Shown: positions 44,712 to 53,436 of the stretch, in pieces
Layout of the letters: the number at the start of each line of letters is the position of its first letter
Position numbering within the stretch: the first letter of the stretch is position 1
Assembly: GCA_035551675.1 (NCBI GenBank)
Contig: DASZMV010000066.1
Coordinates: forward strand, 1 to 64,000
Origin: JAFECT01 sp035551675
GTDB taxonomy: Bacteria; Pseudomonadota; Alphaproteobacteria; Caulobacterales; Caulobacteraceae
Length of the DNA stretch: 64,000 nucleotides
Direction of reading: 5' to 3'
Translations under genes and position numbers: made by a program
Notes under the pieces: model-generated
Told to the model about the DNA's origin: nothing
What the model saw: the letters and a program-made list of their open reading frames with translations, nothing else
The model's database searches: none

Positions 44712-46466
44712 ATGGTGTTCCTAACCGAGGACCGTAGAGGCGCTCCGCCGCTCGCGCGTTTCCTGCCGCAGGGAGCGGCGCCGAACCGCGCCGACCTGAT
44801 CGCCTTCGTCCTGCTCATCGCGCTCGTCATTCTGGTCGGCCACGGCGCGACCCAGATGGCGCAGCCCCTGTCCAAGCTGACCATGGAGCCGGTCAGCCTC
44901 GATCCCGCGCGCCTTCCCGAATACGCTTTACGCACCACACTGCGAATGTTCCTCGCGCTCGGCGTGTCGCTGCTGTTCACCTTCGTGACGGCGACCTTCG
45001 CGGCCAAGAGCAAGAAGGCCGAGATGGTCATCGTGCCGGCGCTCGACATCCTGCAGTCGGTGCCGGTGCTGGGCTTCCTGACTTTCACCTACGCTTTCTT
45101 CCTGGGCCTGTTTCCGGGCAGCCAGATGGGCGCGGAGGTGGCGGCGATCTTCCTGATCTTCACCAGCCAGGCCTGGAACATGACCTTCAGCTTCTACCAG
45201 TCGCTGAAGACGATCCCGAACGACCTCAGCGAAGTGAGTCAGCAGTTCGCTCTGTCGCCCTGGCGCCGCTTCATCCGGCTCGAACTGCCCTTCGCCACCC
45301 CTGCGCTGGTCTGGAACATCATGATGTCCATGTCCGGCGCCTGGTTCTTCGTGGTCGTGTCGGAGGCGTTCACCGTCGGTCACACCACCATCAACCTGCC
45401 CGGCATCGGTTCCTACATCATGATCGCCGAAGAGCGTCAGGACATGGGCGCGGTGGCGATGGCGGTGGGGGCGATGGCGCTGGTGATCCTCGCCTACGAC
45501 CAGTTGTTCTTCCGGCCCATCGTCGCCTGGGCCGACAAGTTCCGGTTTGAGCAGACCGCCTCCGAGGAACAACCGTCGTCGTGGCTCTACGACCTGATCC
45601 GGCGCACCCGCGCCGTACGGTTGCTGTTTACGCCGCTGTCGTGGCCCGCCAAGCTGATGTCCAGCGTCGACTGGAAGCGCGCGCCCAAGGCGCCGCCGCT
45701 GCACATCGGTCCGCGCACGAGCAAGGCCATCGACGCGGCGTGGCTCGCGCTGCTGCTGGGCGCCGTCGCCGTCTCGGTGTGGCTGATCGGCGACTTCATC
45801 ATGCGCACCCTGTCGCTGGGCGACGTTTTCGGCGCCTTCGGTCTGGGGTTGCTGACCCTGATCCGGGTCGTGGTCCTGGTGGTTATCGCAAGCATCGTCT
45901 GGGTGCCGATCGGCATCTGGATCGGGATGAATCCGCGCTGGGCCGAACGGCTCCAGCCCATCGCCCAGTTCCTCGCCGCCTTTCCGGCGAACGTCCTCTT
46001 CCCGTTCGCGGTGCTGGTCATCGCGGGCGCGCATCTCAATCCCGACATCTGGCTTTCGCCGCTGATGATCCTGGGCGCCCAGTGGTACATCCTGTTCAAC
46101 GTAATCGCCGGCGCGTCCTCGCTGCCCACCGACCTCAAGGACGCGGCGCGCCTGTTCAAGGTGCGCTCGTGGCAGTGGTGGCGCCGTTTCGCCCTGCCGG
46201 GCATATTCCCGTACTACGTCACCGGCGCGCTCACCGCGTCGGGCGGCGCATGGAACGCCGCCATCGTCGCCGAAGTCGTGAACTGGGGCGGCGCCAAGGT
46301 GGAGGCCAAGGGCCTCGGGTCCTACATTGCCGACGCGTCCGCCATCGGCGATTACCACCGCGTGGCCCTGGGCGTCGCGGTGATGTCCGTCTTCGTCGTT
46401 CTGTTCAACCGCACCGTTTGGCGCCCGCTCTTCCAGTTCGGCGAGCGTCGTCTGCGTCTCGATTAA
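44712..46466 (+). CDS. ABC transporter permease, fused double-domain (NitT/TauT type)
   Basis: 584 aa containing two complete binding-protein-dependent permease domains in one chain. The first has about five helices and an EAA-like loop near LSEVSQQFALSPWRRFIRLELPF. The second has one near LKDAARLFKVRSWQWWRRFALPG. Each ends with a T-G-A-L/S-x-x-G-x-A-W-N-like segment. The fusion replaces the usual homodimer or heterodimer of the nitrate/sulfonate/bicarbonate importer family. No substrate-binding protein gene is nearby. It is in an operon with the ATPase gene (12-nt gap). The substrate is unknown. Confidence 0.9.
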   Translation: MVFLTEDRRGAPPLARFLPQGAAPNRADLIAFVLLIALVILVGHGATQMAQPLSKLTMEPVSLDPARLPEYALRTTLRMFLALGVSLLFTFVTATFAAKSKKAEMVIVPALDILQSVPVLGFLTFTYAFFLGLFPGSQMGAEVAAIFLIFTSQAWNMTFSFYQSLKTIPNDLSEVSQQFALSPWRRFIRLELPFATPALVWNIMMSMSGAWFFVVVSEAFTVGHTTINLPGIGSYIMIAEERQDMGAVAMAVGAMALVILAYDQLFFRPIVAWADKFRFEQTASEEQPSSWLYDLIRRTRAVRLLFTPLSWPAKLMSSVDWKRAPKAPPLHIGPRTSKAIDAAWLALLLGAVAVSVWLIGDFIMRTLSLGDVFGAFGLGLLTLIRVVVLVVIASIVWVPIGIWIGMNPRWAERLQPIAQFLAAFPANVLFPFAVLVIAGAHLNPDIWLSPLMILGAQWYILFNVIAGASSLPTDLKDAARLFKVRSWQWWRRFALPGIFPYYVTGALTASGGAWNAAIVAEVVNWGGAKVEAKGLGSYIADASAIGDYHRVALGVAVMSVFVVLFNRTVWRPLFQFGERRLRLD

Positions 46467-46478
46467 AGGAGCTTTGTC

Positions 46479-47846
46479 ATGAGCCTCGCCGAAGATCGCG
46501 ATCCCATGCTGAAGCACGACGGCCCCCTGGTCAGCGTGCGCGACCTCAGCCACGCCTATCGCCGCAGCCAGGGCGCCAACCTGCTGGTGCTCGATAACGT
46601 CAACCTCGATCTCTACGAGGGCGAGATCGTGGGCCTGCTCGGCCGTTCGGGATCGGGCAAGTCGACCCTGTTGCGGTCGATCTCGGGCCTTATCACGCCG
46701 ACGTCGGGCCGCATCGTCTTTCCGCCGTACCCCGACCAGGATCACGCCACCACCGTCGCCATGGTATTCCAGAGCTTCGCGCTCTTCCCCTGGCTGACGG
46801 TGCAGGAGAACACCGAACTGGGCCTCGAAGCCCAGAGGGTCGAGCCCGAGGCGCGGCGCAAGCGCGCGCTCGCCGCCATCGACCTCATCGGTCTCGACGG
46901 GTTCGAAAACGCCTATCCGAAGGAGCTGTCCGGCGGCATGCGCCAGCGTGTGGGCCTGGCGCGCGCGCTGGTGGTCGACCCGTCGGTGCTGTTGATGGAT
47001 GAGCCTTTCTCGGCGCTCGACGTGCTGACCGCCGAGACGCTGCGCACCGACCTGCTCGACCTCTGGTGCGAGGGTCGCATGCCGATCAAGTCGATCCTGA
47101 TCGTCACCCACAACATCGAAGAAGCGGTCTTGATGTGCGACCGCATCCTGGTGTTCTCGTCCAACCCGGGCCGCATCGCCGCCGAGGTGAAGGTCGACCT
47201 GCCGCAGCCGCGCAACCGCCAGGACCCGGCGTTCCGTGCGCTGGTCGAGGACATCTACCAGCGCATGACCATGAAGACCGCCGCCAGCCCGTCCGGCGAA
47301 GGCCTGTTTCCTGGCACCGGCATCGGCATGGTGCTGCCCCACGTCTCCACCAACAGCTTCTCGGGTCTCATCGAGGCGGTCGCGGCGGCGCCGTTCAAGG
47401 GTCAGGCCGACTTGCCCGAACTCGCCGCGGCGGTGCAGCTCGAGGTCGACGAACTGTTCCCCATCGCCGAAACGCTTCAGCTGTTCCGCTTCGCCGAACT
47501 GGCCGGCGGCGACCTGAAGCTCACGCCCGCAGGGCGGCGCTATGCGGAATCAGAAATGGACGCGCGCAAACAACTGTTCGCCAAGCACCTGCTCGCCTAT
47601 GTGCCGCTTGCCTCGCACATCCGCCGCGTGCTCGACGACCGCCCCGCGCACGCCGCGCCGGCCAGCCGCTTCCGCGACGAACTCGAAGATTTCATGAGCG
47701 AGGAATACGCCGCCGAGACCCTGAAGGCGGCGACCCAGTGGGGCCGCTTCGCCGAAGCCTACGCCTTCGACGAAGGCGCCGACCGCTTCTTCATCGAAGA
47801 AGCCGAAGAGACGCATCCGGCCCCGGAAAAGACGGCGGTGTCGTAA
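46479..47846 (+). CDS. ABC transporter ATPase with C-terminal AAA-associated domain
   Basis: 455 aa. The first 270 residues are an NitT/TauT-type ATPase: Walker A LLGRSGSGKSTLLRSI, signature ELSGGMRQRVGLARALV, Walker B LLMDEPFSALD and the H-loop VTHNIEEA. Residues about 300-450 form an AAA-associated domain (SGLIEAVAAAPFKGQADLPELA onward, helical, winged-helix-like) that may sense ligand or regulate. GGAG precedes the ATG. It works with the fused permease. A CACGAA-type inverted repeat follows. Confidence 0.92.
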   Translation: MSLAEDRDPMLKHDGPLVSVRDLSHAYRRSQGANLLVLDNVNLDLYEGEIVGLLGRSGSGKSTLLRSISGLITPTSGRIVFPPYPDQDHATTVAMVFQSFALFPWLTVQENTELGLEAQRVEPEARRKRALAAIDLIGLDGFENAYPKELSGGMRQRVGLARALVVDPSVLLMDEPFSALDVLTAETLRTDLLDLWCEGRMPIKSILIVTHNIEEAVLMCDRILVFSSNPGRIAAEVKVDLPQPRNRQDPAFRALVEDIYQRMTMKTAASPSGEGLFPGTGIGMVLPHVSTNSFSGLIEAVAAAPFKGQADLPELAAAVQLEVDELFPIAETLQLFRFAELAGGDLKLTPAGRRYAESEMDARKQLFAKHLLAYVPLASHIRRVLDDRPAHAAPASRFRDELEDFMSEEYAAETLKAATQWGRFAEAYAFDEGADRFFIEEAEETHPAPEKTAVS

Positions 47847-47852
47847 GAGAAT

Positions 47853-48069
47853 TTAACCACGGAACACAGAAAGCTCGGAAAGAAAGAAATAGGAACCACG
47901 AACCACACGAACCACACGAACAAGAGTGCCGCGGCGCCGCAGGCGCCTCGAAACATGACTGCGCTGCGCGGATCAAAATTGCGGTCCCTGTCCGTGTTTT
48001 CCGTGGCTAAAAAGTTCTTTCGCGCCTTAGGCGCGCACGTTCGTGTGGTTCGTGAGGTTCGTGGTTCCA
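47853..48069. repeat. Long CACGAA-type inverted repeat pair
   Basis: The left arm (about 47853-47927) has TTAACCACGGAACACAGAAA, then GGAACCACGAACCACACGAA and onward. The right arm (about 47992-48069) is its inverted counterpart, TCCGTGGCTAAAAAG and then TTCGTGTGGTTCGTGAGGTT. The pair lies between the convergent ABC ATPase and mgtC genes and could form a very long hairpin in either transcript. No coding potential was found between the arms. Confidence 0.7.
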
Positions 48070-48073
48070 ATCC

Positions 48074-48790
48074 TTATGTCATCGTGCTGACCGTCCAGGT
48101 CGCGCTTTCCACGACGTCCTGTTTTTCCAGATTGGCGACGATGTCGTCCAGCACGCGGCTCTCGGCGGTGTTTGACACCAGGACCGCGCCGAGTTCGACC
48201 TGTTCCTCGCCCTCGGACAGGGTCTCGATGTCCTGGATCGGATAGTTCGCGCCTTCCAGTTCGTGGAACAGAAGGTCGCGCGCTTCCGACACGTCGCCTG
48301 GCGAACATACCAGGTGCACCCGGTAGAGCGCCTCGGTGTCGCCCTCGCTGATCGGGCGGCGGTTGATGTAGTTCACCAGCGGTCGCATCAGGGTGTTGCC
48401 GGCCAGCACGAACACCGTCAGCGCCACGCCCTCGGCCCACAACCCCGCGCCGACGCAGGCGCCGACCGCCGCCGAACACCACAGGGTCGCGGCCGTGTTC
48501 AGGCCGCGGATCTGCGCGCCTTCCTTCATGATCACGCCGGCGCCGAGGAAGCCGATGCCGGAGACGACATAGGCCACGATCCGCGCCACGCCCTCAGGAC
48601 CGAACACCTGGTAGCCCAGGTCCACGAAGGCCGCCGCCCCCACCGCCACTAAGAGATTGGTGCGCAGGCCCGCGGTCCGCTGGCGATACTGGCGCTCGAA
48701 CCCGATCAGCCCGCCCAGCACGAAGGCGATGGCAAGCACCGCGAGCGTGTTCAGAAAGGCGTGGGGTTCGAAGGTCGAGAGGCTGGTCAG
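48074..48790 (-). CDS. MgtC/SapB family membrane protein
   Basis: 238 aa if started at the CTG at 48790, which has GGAG (complement of 48799-48802) 8 nt upstream. The only ATG (48997) would give a 307-aa protein with an implausible N-terminus reaching into the divergent gene. From the CTG the protein begins (M)-T-S-L-S-T-F-E-P-H-A-F, as family members do, then AFVLGGLIGFERQYRQRTAGLRTNL, four to five helices (GIGFLGAGVIMKEG, LNTAATLWCSAAVG) and a C-terminal ACT-like cytoplasmic domain. MgtC proteins affect growth at low Mg2+ and modulate ATP synthase in Salmonella. Confidence 0.87.
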   Translation of the reverse strand: MTSLSTFEPHAFLNTLAVLAIAFVLGGLIGFERQYRQRTAGLRTNLLVAVGAAAFVDLGYQVFGPEGVARIVAYVVSGIGFLGAGVIMKEGAQIRGLNTAATLWCSAAVGACVGAGLWAEGVALTVFVLAGNTLMRPLVNYINRRPISEGDTEALYRVHLVCSPGDVSEARDLLFHELEGANYPIQDIETLSEGEEQVELGAVLVSNTAESRVLDDIVANLEKQDVVESATWTVSTMT

Positions 48791-48959
48791 GGTTAGGTCT
48801 CCGAAAGCGGAGAATCCGGGGCGGACGATCGGCCTCTCTTGTCTCGCTTTTGCAACGAGTTCGTGACGGTTGGTAGCGGCCGAGTTGCGGACCGCCCCAG
48901 CCGGGCGGATAGTCGCCCGGAACGGGGGATTGGCGGCGCTCGACGCCCCAACTGTACGG

Positions 48960-50015
48960 ATGACGAGTGACCTGCGTGGCCGCCCAGACGCCCACAAATC
49001 CAGCGGCCTAAGCCTGGACTTTCCCCTCGACCGCCGGCTTCTGATGGGGGTGCTGGGCGCGCTTGCGGCGTCCCCGGTCGCCGCGTTTGCGCAACAGCCG
49101 GTGCAGGTCCCGCCGTCGTCCGGCGCAACACCGCCGCCGCCGACGCCTCAGACCGGCACCCTGATCGGCCAGCGCGACCGCTCCTCGCGCCTGACCACCA
49201 AGGTCAGGATCAACGGCCAGGGCCCCTACGACTTCGTCATCGACACCGGCGCCAATCGTTCGGTCATCGCCACCGAAATCGCCGCCGACCTGAAGCTGCC
49301 CGCGGGCACGCCCACCAAGATTCATGGCATCGCGCGGGTGGAGGACGCTCAGACCGTCAACGTGCGCAGCCTGAAAGCCGGCGATATCGACGCGCCGATC
49401 AAGGACGTGCCGCTGTTGAACCGGGTCGACCTCGACGCCGACGGCCTGCTCGGCATCGATACCTTCGTCGATCGGGTCCTCACCTTTGACTTTGTCGGCA
49501 ACACCGCTCACATCGCCTATTCCTATTTCGAGCACGGCTTCACCGAGCCGCCGACCCACTCGCTCATGGCGGCCAGCTCGGACATCGTCGTTCCCGCGCG
49601 TCAGCGCTTCGGCCAGCTCACCATCGTCGACGCCTCCGCCGCCCGCGAGAAGATCACCTGTTTCATCGACTCCGGCGCCGAGAAGACCGTCGGCAACATG
49701 GCCATGCGCCGCGCGGTCCAGGCTCAGACCGCCGATCGCAACTTCACGCCGGTCGATGTGGTCATCCACGGCGCCACCGGCCAGGATGTGCCGGGCCAGG
49801 TCGCCCTGGTGCCGGAGATGCGTCTCGGCGGGGTGCACTTCTCCACATTCCCGATCGCGTTCGCGGACCTGCACACGTTTAGCCTCTGGGGCCTTCAGAA
49901 CGAGCCGGCCCTGATGCTCGGCATGGACCTGATGCGCATCTTCGAGACGGTGACCGTCGACTTCCGCCGCAAGACGGTGCACTTCCGCCTGGCCTCGATC
50001 CTGAACATGGCTTAG
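48960..50015 (+). CDS. Secreted retropepsin-like aspartyl protease family protein
   Basis: 351 aa from the ATG at 48960 (M-T-S-D-L-R-G-R). The N-terminal signal region LLMGVLGALAASPVAAFAQQ is preceded by D-R-R, so either Sec or Tat export is possible. Two protease halves follow: FVIDTGANRSVIATEI with LLGIDTF, and CFIDSGAEKTVGNMA with LMLGMDLM. Unlike the gene at 12249 there are no TPR repeats. It probably acts in the periplasm on unknown protein substrates. Divergent from mgtC. Confidence 0.82.
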   Translation: MTSDLRGRPDAHKSSGLSLDFPLDRRLLMGVLGALAASPVAAFAQQPVQVPPSSGATPPPPTPQTGTLIGQRDRSSRLTTKVRINGQGPYDFVIDTGANRSVIATEIAADLKLPAGTPTKIHGIARVEDAQTVNVRSLKAGDIDAPIKDVPLLNRVDLDADGLLGIDTFVDRVLTFDFVGNTAHIAYSYFEHGFTEPPTHSLMAASSDIVVPARQRFGQLTIVDASAAREKITCFIDSGAEKTVGNMAMRRAVQAQTADRNFTPVDVVIHGATGQDVPGQVALVPEMRLGGVHFSTFPIAFADLHTFSLWGLQNEPALMLGMDLMRIFETVTVDFRRKTVHFRLASILNMA

Positions 50016-50050
50016 GCGGCGGGTTCGCGCCGCAGCGCAATAATATTTCC

Positions 50051-50086
50051 GGCTATCCCTGCGAAAGCGGTTTCCCGGGCCTTTTT
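50051..50086 (+). repeat. Single REP-like hairpin with T-run
   Basis: GGCTATCCCTGCGAAAGCGG, then TTTCCCGGGCC and a T-run: a diverged single copy of the GCGAAAGC element, placed as a terminator behind the aspartyl protease gene. No inverted partner was found. Confidence 0.6.
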
Positions 50087-50181
50087 CTTTCCCGTTCTGC
50101 GCTTCAGCGCGAGGATTTTAGAGGCGCTTGCACGCGAGCGGTGATCGCGACACAGTCGCGCGTCATCGAACGGGTTCAACC

Positions 50182-51591
50182 ATGCGTCTTACGCCCCTTA
50201 TCGCCGGCCTGACTCTGGCCGCCGCATCCACCCTCGCCGTCGCCGCCGCTGTCCCACCTGCGCATCGTGCGCGCGCCGCGACGGGTCCCGCCCGCAAGGA
50301 CCACGCCCTGCTGCACACGATCGCCGGCGACGTCAGCGCCGCGCGGTTGCACGCCACCATCGCCAAGCTGGTCTCATTCGGCACGCGTTCGACCATCAGC
50401 GAGACGACCTCCGACACGCGCGGCATCGGCGCCGCGCGGCGCTGGGTGAAATCCCAGTTCGAGGACTATTCGCACGACTGCGGCGGCTGCCTCGAGATCG
50501 TCACCCCCTCGGAAATGTTTAGTGGTAAGCGCTATGACAAACCGACCGAGGTGATGGACGTCGTCGCCATCCAGCGCGGGACCGGCGATCCCGATCGCGT
50601 GGTGGTAATCACCGGTCACCTCGACTCGCGCAACTCCGACACCATGAACACGAGCAAGGCCGCGCCCGGCGCCAACGACGACGCCTCGGGCGTCGCGGCC
50701 CTGATGGAAGCGGCGCGCGTCCTGTCCAAACACAAGTTCGCCGCCACCATCGTCTACTCCGCCGATTCCGGCGAGGAGCAGGGCCTCGACGGCGGGAAGG
50801 TCATCGTCGACTACGCCAAGGCCCACGGTTGGCGCGTCGAGGCGGACCTGAACAACGACATCATCGGCAACAGCCACGGCATGAACGGCGTGCACGACGA
50901 CACCCACGTGCGGGTGTTCTCCGAAGGCACAAAGGCGGTGGAGACGGACGCCGAGGCGGCCCGGCGCCGCTACAACGGGGGCGAACTCGACAGCCCGTCG
51001 CGCAACCTCGCCCGCTACATGGAGGACCTTTCCGCCCGCTATGTGCAGGGCCTGAGTGTGAAGATGATCTACCGCACCGATCGCTACGGCCGCGGCGGCG
51101 ACCAGGTTCGTTTTCTCGCTGAAGGCTATCCCGCCGTGCGCGTGACTGAATCCGCGGAGAACTATCACCGTCAGCACCAGGACGTTCGCGTCGAGAACGG
51201 CATCGCCTATGGAGACGTTATTTCCGGCGTCGACTTCCCATACCTGGCCAAGGTCACGCGGCTGAATGCGGTGACGCTCGCCTCGCTGGCGGCGGCGCCC
51301 GCACCGCCCGAGGACGTGAAAATCGAAGGCGGCGTCAGCGACGACACCACCATGACCTGGAAGGCCGCGCGGGGCGCCGCCGACTATCGCGTCTGGTGGC
51401 GCGCCACGACCGAGCCGACCTGGAGCCATGTGCGCTCCGCCGGAAATGCAACCACGCTGAAGCTCGACAACGTCATCATCGACGACTGGTTCTTCGGCGT
51501 ATCGTCCGTCTCCGCCGACGGCTGGGAAAGCCCGGTGGAATATCCGGGACCGGCCGGAAGCTTCGTCAGCGCGTCGCCGCCAACGAAATAA
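50182..51591 (+). CDS. Secreted M28 family metallopeptidase
   Basis: 469 aa from the ATG at 50182, which opens a signal peptide (LIAGLTLAAASTLAVAAA). M28 zinc ligands are visible in ITGHLDSRNSD, GANDDASGVAALMEA, SADSGEEQGLDGG and ENYHRQHQD. The C-terminal 90 residues (PPEDVKIEGGVSDDTTMTWK onward) look like a fibronectin type III module. It is a predicted aminopeptidase or carboxypeptidase outside the cytoplasm. Together with the S9 pair and the aspartyl proteases it shows a strong investment in extracytoplasmic proteolysis. Confidence 0.93.
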   Translation: MRLTPLIAGLTLAAASTLAVAAAVPPAHRARAATGPARKDHALLHTIAGDVSAARLHATIAKLVSFGTRSTISETTSDTRGIGAARRWVKSQFEDYSHDCGGCLEIVTPSEMFSGKRYDKPTEVMDVVAIQRGTGDPDRVVVITGHLDSRNSDTMNTSKAAPGANDDASGVAALMEAARVLSKHKFAATIVYSADSGEEQGLDGGKVIVDYAKAHGWRVEADLNNDIIGNSHGMNGVHDDTHVRVFSEGTKAVETDAEAARRRYNGGELDSPSRNLARYMEDLSARYVQGLSVKMIYRTDRYGRGGDQVRFLAEGYPAVRVTESAENYHRQHQDVRVENGIAYGDVISGVDFPYLAKVTRLNAVTLASLAAAPAPPEDVKIEGGVSDDTTMTWKAARGAADYRVWWRATTEPTWSHVRSAGNATTLKLDNVIIDDWFFGVSSVSADGWESPVEYPGPAGSFVSASPPTK

Positions 51592-51664
51592 TTCGAGCGC
51601 AAGCGGCGGGAAGCCCCGGCGCGGAAAGGCGGCGATACTTCTGTCGATCCCGAGAGGAGCTTGC

Positions 51665-52132
51665 ATGTCTTTCCGTATCACCGGCCTCGACCCCGGCGCC
51701 TTCGCCCCCCTGTTCGCCCTGTCCGACGAGGCCCTGGCCGCCGAGCCCGCCCGCTGGGTTCCGGTGGACTCCGAGCGCTCGGCCCCCTGCCGCATCACGC
51801 TGGAAGACGCCCGCCCGGGCGAGCGCGTGCTGCTGCTGAACTACGAACACCAGCCGGCGCCCACGCCGTTTCGCGCCAGCCATGCGATCTTCGTCCGTGA
51901 AGGCGCTCACCAACGCTACGACCGTGTCGACGAAGTCCCGCCGGCGCTCCGCGTGCGCGCGCTGTCGGTGCGCGGTTTCGACAAGGATCACATGATGATC
52001 GACGCGGCGCTGGTCGACGGCGCCGACCTGGAAGCCGCCCTCGAAACCATGTTCGCCAAGCCCGCCGTCGATTACGTGCAACTGCACTACGCGCTCCGCG
52101 GCTGCTATGCGGCGCGCGCAGAACGCGCCTAG
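51665..52132 (+). CDS. DUF1203 family protein
   Basis: 155 aa starting MSFRITGLDPGAFAPLF, which with CRITLEDARPGERVLLLNYEH and the C-terminal YVQLHYALRGCYAAR is typical of DUF1203. The family is cytoplasmic and of unknown function. A GAGAGGAG ribosome-binding site precedes the ATG. It is convergent with the YjbR-like gene, sharing the CTAG at 52129-52132. Confidence 0.88.
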   Translation: MSFRITGLDPGAFAPLFALSDEALAAEPARWVPVDSERSAPCRITLEDARPGERVLLLNYEHQPAPTPFRASHAIFVREGAHQRYDRVDEVPPALRVRALSVRGFDKDHMMIDAALVDGADLEAALETMFAKPAVDYVQLHYALRGCYAARAERA

Positions 52133-52482
52133 CCGATCCCCAGCGCCTTGCGCTCTTTGCCGGGCAGTTTCGCGGCGACCAGCGCGTGCGCGGTCTTGAT
52201 ATAGGCCGCCAGCTGGTCGTCGGGCACGGAGTCGGGTCCCTTGAACGTCACCCACTTGTAGCGGCCGAGATAGGGCGACGGCTCGGCCACGCCTTCGTCG
52301 CACAGCATCTGGAACGACGCGTCGGAGACCTTCAGCGTCAACCGCGGCTTCGCGTTCCCCTCATGCCCGGCGACGCAGAACATCTTGCCGCCGACGCTGA
52401 AGCACCGGTCCGCGCCCCATTTCACGTCGTAGGTGGCGCCGGGCAGGGCGAGGGCGATCTTCTTGATCTTCTCGAAGGTCAC
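52129..52482 (-). CDS. MmcQ/YjbR-like protein
   Basis: 117 aa from the GTG at 52482, which overlaps the msrA stop as GTGA. CyaY/YjbR-like fold features are ALALPGATYDVKWGADRCFSVGGKMFC, LTLKVSDASFQML and KWVTFKGPDSVPDDQLAAYI. The family is proposed to bind DNA but is poorly characterised. Translationally coupled to msrA. Confidence 0.85.
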   Translation of the reverse strand: MTFEKIKKIALALPGATYDVKWGADRCFSVGGKMFCVAGHEGNAKPRLTLKVSDASFQMLCDEGVAEPSPYLGRYKWVTFKGPDSVPDDQLAAYIKTAHALVAAKLPGKERKALGIG

Positions 52483-53123
52483 GCGTCCTCGTCGACGCCG
52501 ATGCACACGACGCCGGTTCCCTTCAGGCCGCAATAGCCGCCCGGGTTCTTCTCCAGGAAGCCCTGGTGATAGTCCTCGGCGAAATAGAATTTCGGCGCCG
52601 GTTCGATGTCGGTGGTGATCGGGCCCAGGCCCCTGGCCTTCAGCGCCGCGCTGTAGGCGTCGCGCGACGTCTGCGCCTCGTGCTGCTGCGCCTCGTCCGC
52701 ATAGTAGATCGCCGAGCGGTACTGCGTGCCCTGGTCATTGCCCTGGCGCATGCCCTGGGTCGGGTCGTGGTTCTCCCAGAACACCTTCAACAGGTCGCCA
52801 TAGCTCACCACCTTGGGGTCGTAGACCACCAGCACCGCCTCCGCGTGGCCGGTCCTGCCTGAGCAGACCTCCTCATAGGTCGGGTTGGGCGTATAGCCCC
52901 CGGCATAACCCGCCGCCGTCACCCACACCCCCGGCAGCCGCCAGAACAGCCGCTCCACCCCCCAGAAACAGCCCATGGCGAACATCGCCGTCCGCATGCC
53001 GTCGGGATAGGGCCCCTTCAGCGGATGGCCGCTGACCACATGGTTCACATCGGTGCGGATCGGGTCGGGGCGGCCGGGCAGGGCGTTCTCGGCGGTCGGC
53101 AGGTCGAGGGTCTTGTTCAGCAT
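52479..53123 (-). CDS. msrA: Peptide methionine sulfoxide reductase A
   Basis: 214 aa from the ATG at 53123. The catalytic Cys is in AMGCFWGVERLF, followed by GYAGGYTPNPTYEEVCSG, HAEAVLVVYDP, DQGTQYRSAIYY and YHQGFLEKNPGGYCG (resolving Cys region). It reduces S-methionine sulfoxide in proteins. The reading frame is open upstream through the complement of tRNA-Ser, but that part is not coding. It starts an operon with the YjbR-like gene. Confidence 0.95.
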   Translation of the reverse strand: MLNKTLDLPTAENALPGRPDPIRTDVNHVVSGHPLKGPYPDGMRTAMFAMGCFWGVERLFWRLPGVWVTAAGYAGGYTPNPTYEEVCSGRTGHAEAVLVVYDPKVVSYGDLLKVFWENHDPTQGMRQGNDQGTQYRSAIYYADEAQQHEAQTSRDAYSAALKARGLGPITTDIEPAPKFYFAEDYHQGFLEKNPGGYCGLKGTGVVCIGVDEDA

Positions 53124-53319
53124 GGGTTTTCCCTGGGGGCCGCGGTGGCGTCCGGCCGCCGGCCTGCTCCCAATGTAAGCCTCGGCCGGCTGCGCACCAG
53201 GGACCCAACGCCAACTTGTCGGAGCCCCCCGGCCTGCGTATAGAGACCGGCCTTCGAACGGCCCTGACCGGCCGGCCCCGATTTTCCGCATCGGGGGGCG
53301 CCTCGGGCGCCGTCGGAAT

Positions 53320-53409
53320 GGTGAGGTGGCCGAGTGGTTGAAGGCGCACGCCTGGAACGCGTGTATAGGTGAAAGCCTATCGAGGGTTCGAATCCCTCTC
53401 TCACCGCCA
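53320..53409 (+). tRNA. tRNA-Ser(GGA)
   Basis: A 90-nt cloverleaf with acceptor GGTGAGG/TCTCACC (one G-T), anticodon arm CACGCCTGGAACGCGTG with anticodon GGA, a long variable arm (TATAGGTGAAAGCCTA) as expected for class II serine tRNA, T-arm GAGGG-TTCGAAT-CCCTC and an encoded GCCA end. It is divergent from msrA and 27 nt before the convergent hypothetical gene's stop. Confidence 0.97.
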
Positions 53410-53436
53410 ACCATCGGCGCCTCCAGGCCGCTCCGG

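Noticed and set aside
53124..53414. N-terminal extension of msrA through the complement of tRNA-Ser
   Set aside because: The peptide GERGIRTLDRLSPIHAFQ is a well-known artefact of translating a tRNA-Ser gene, and msrA homology begins after 53123.
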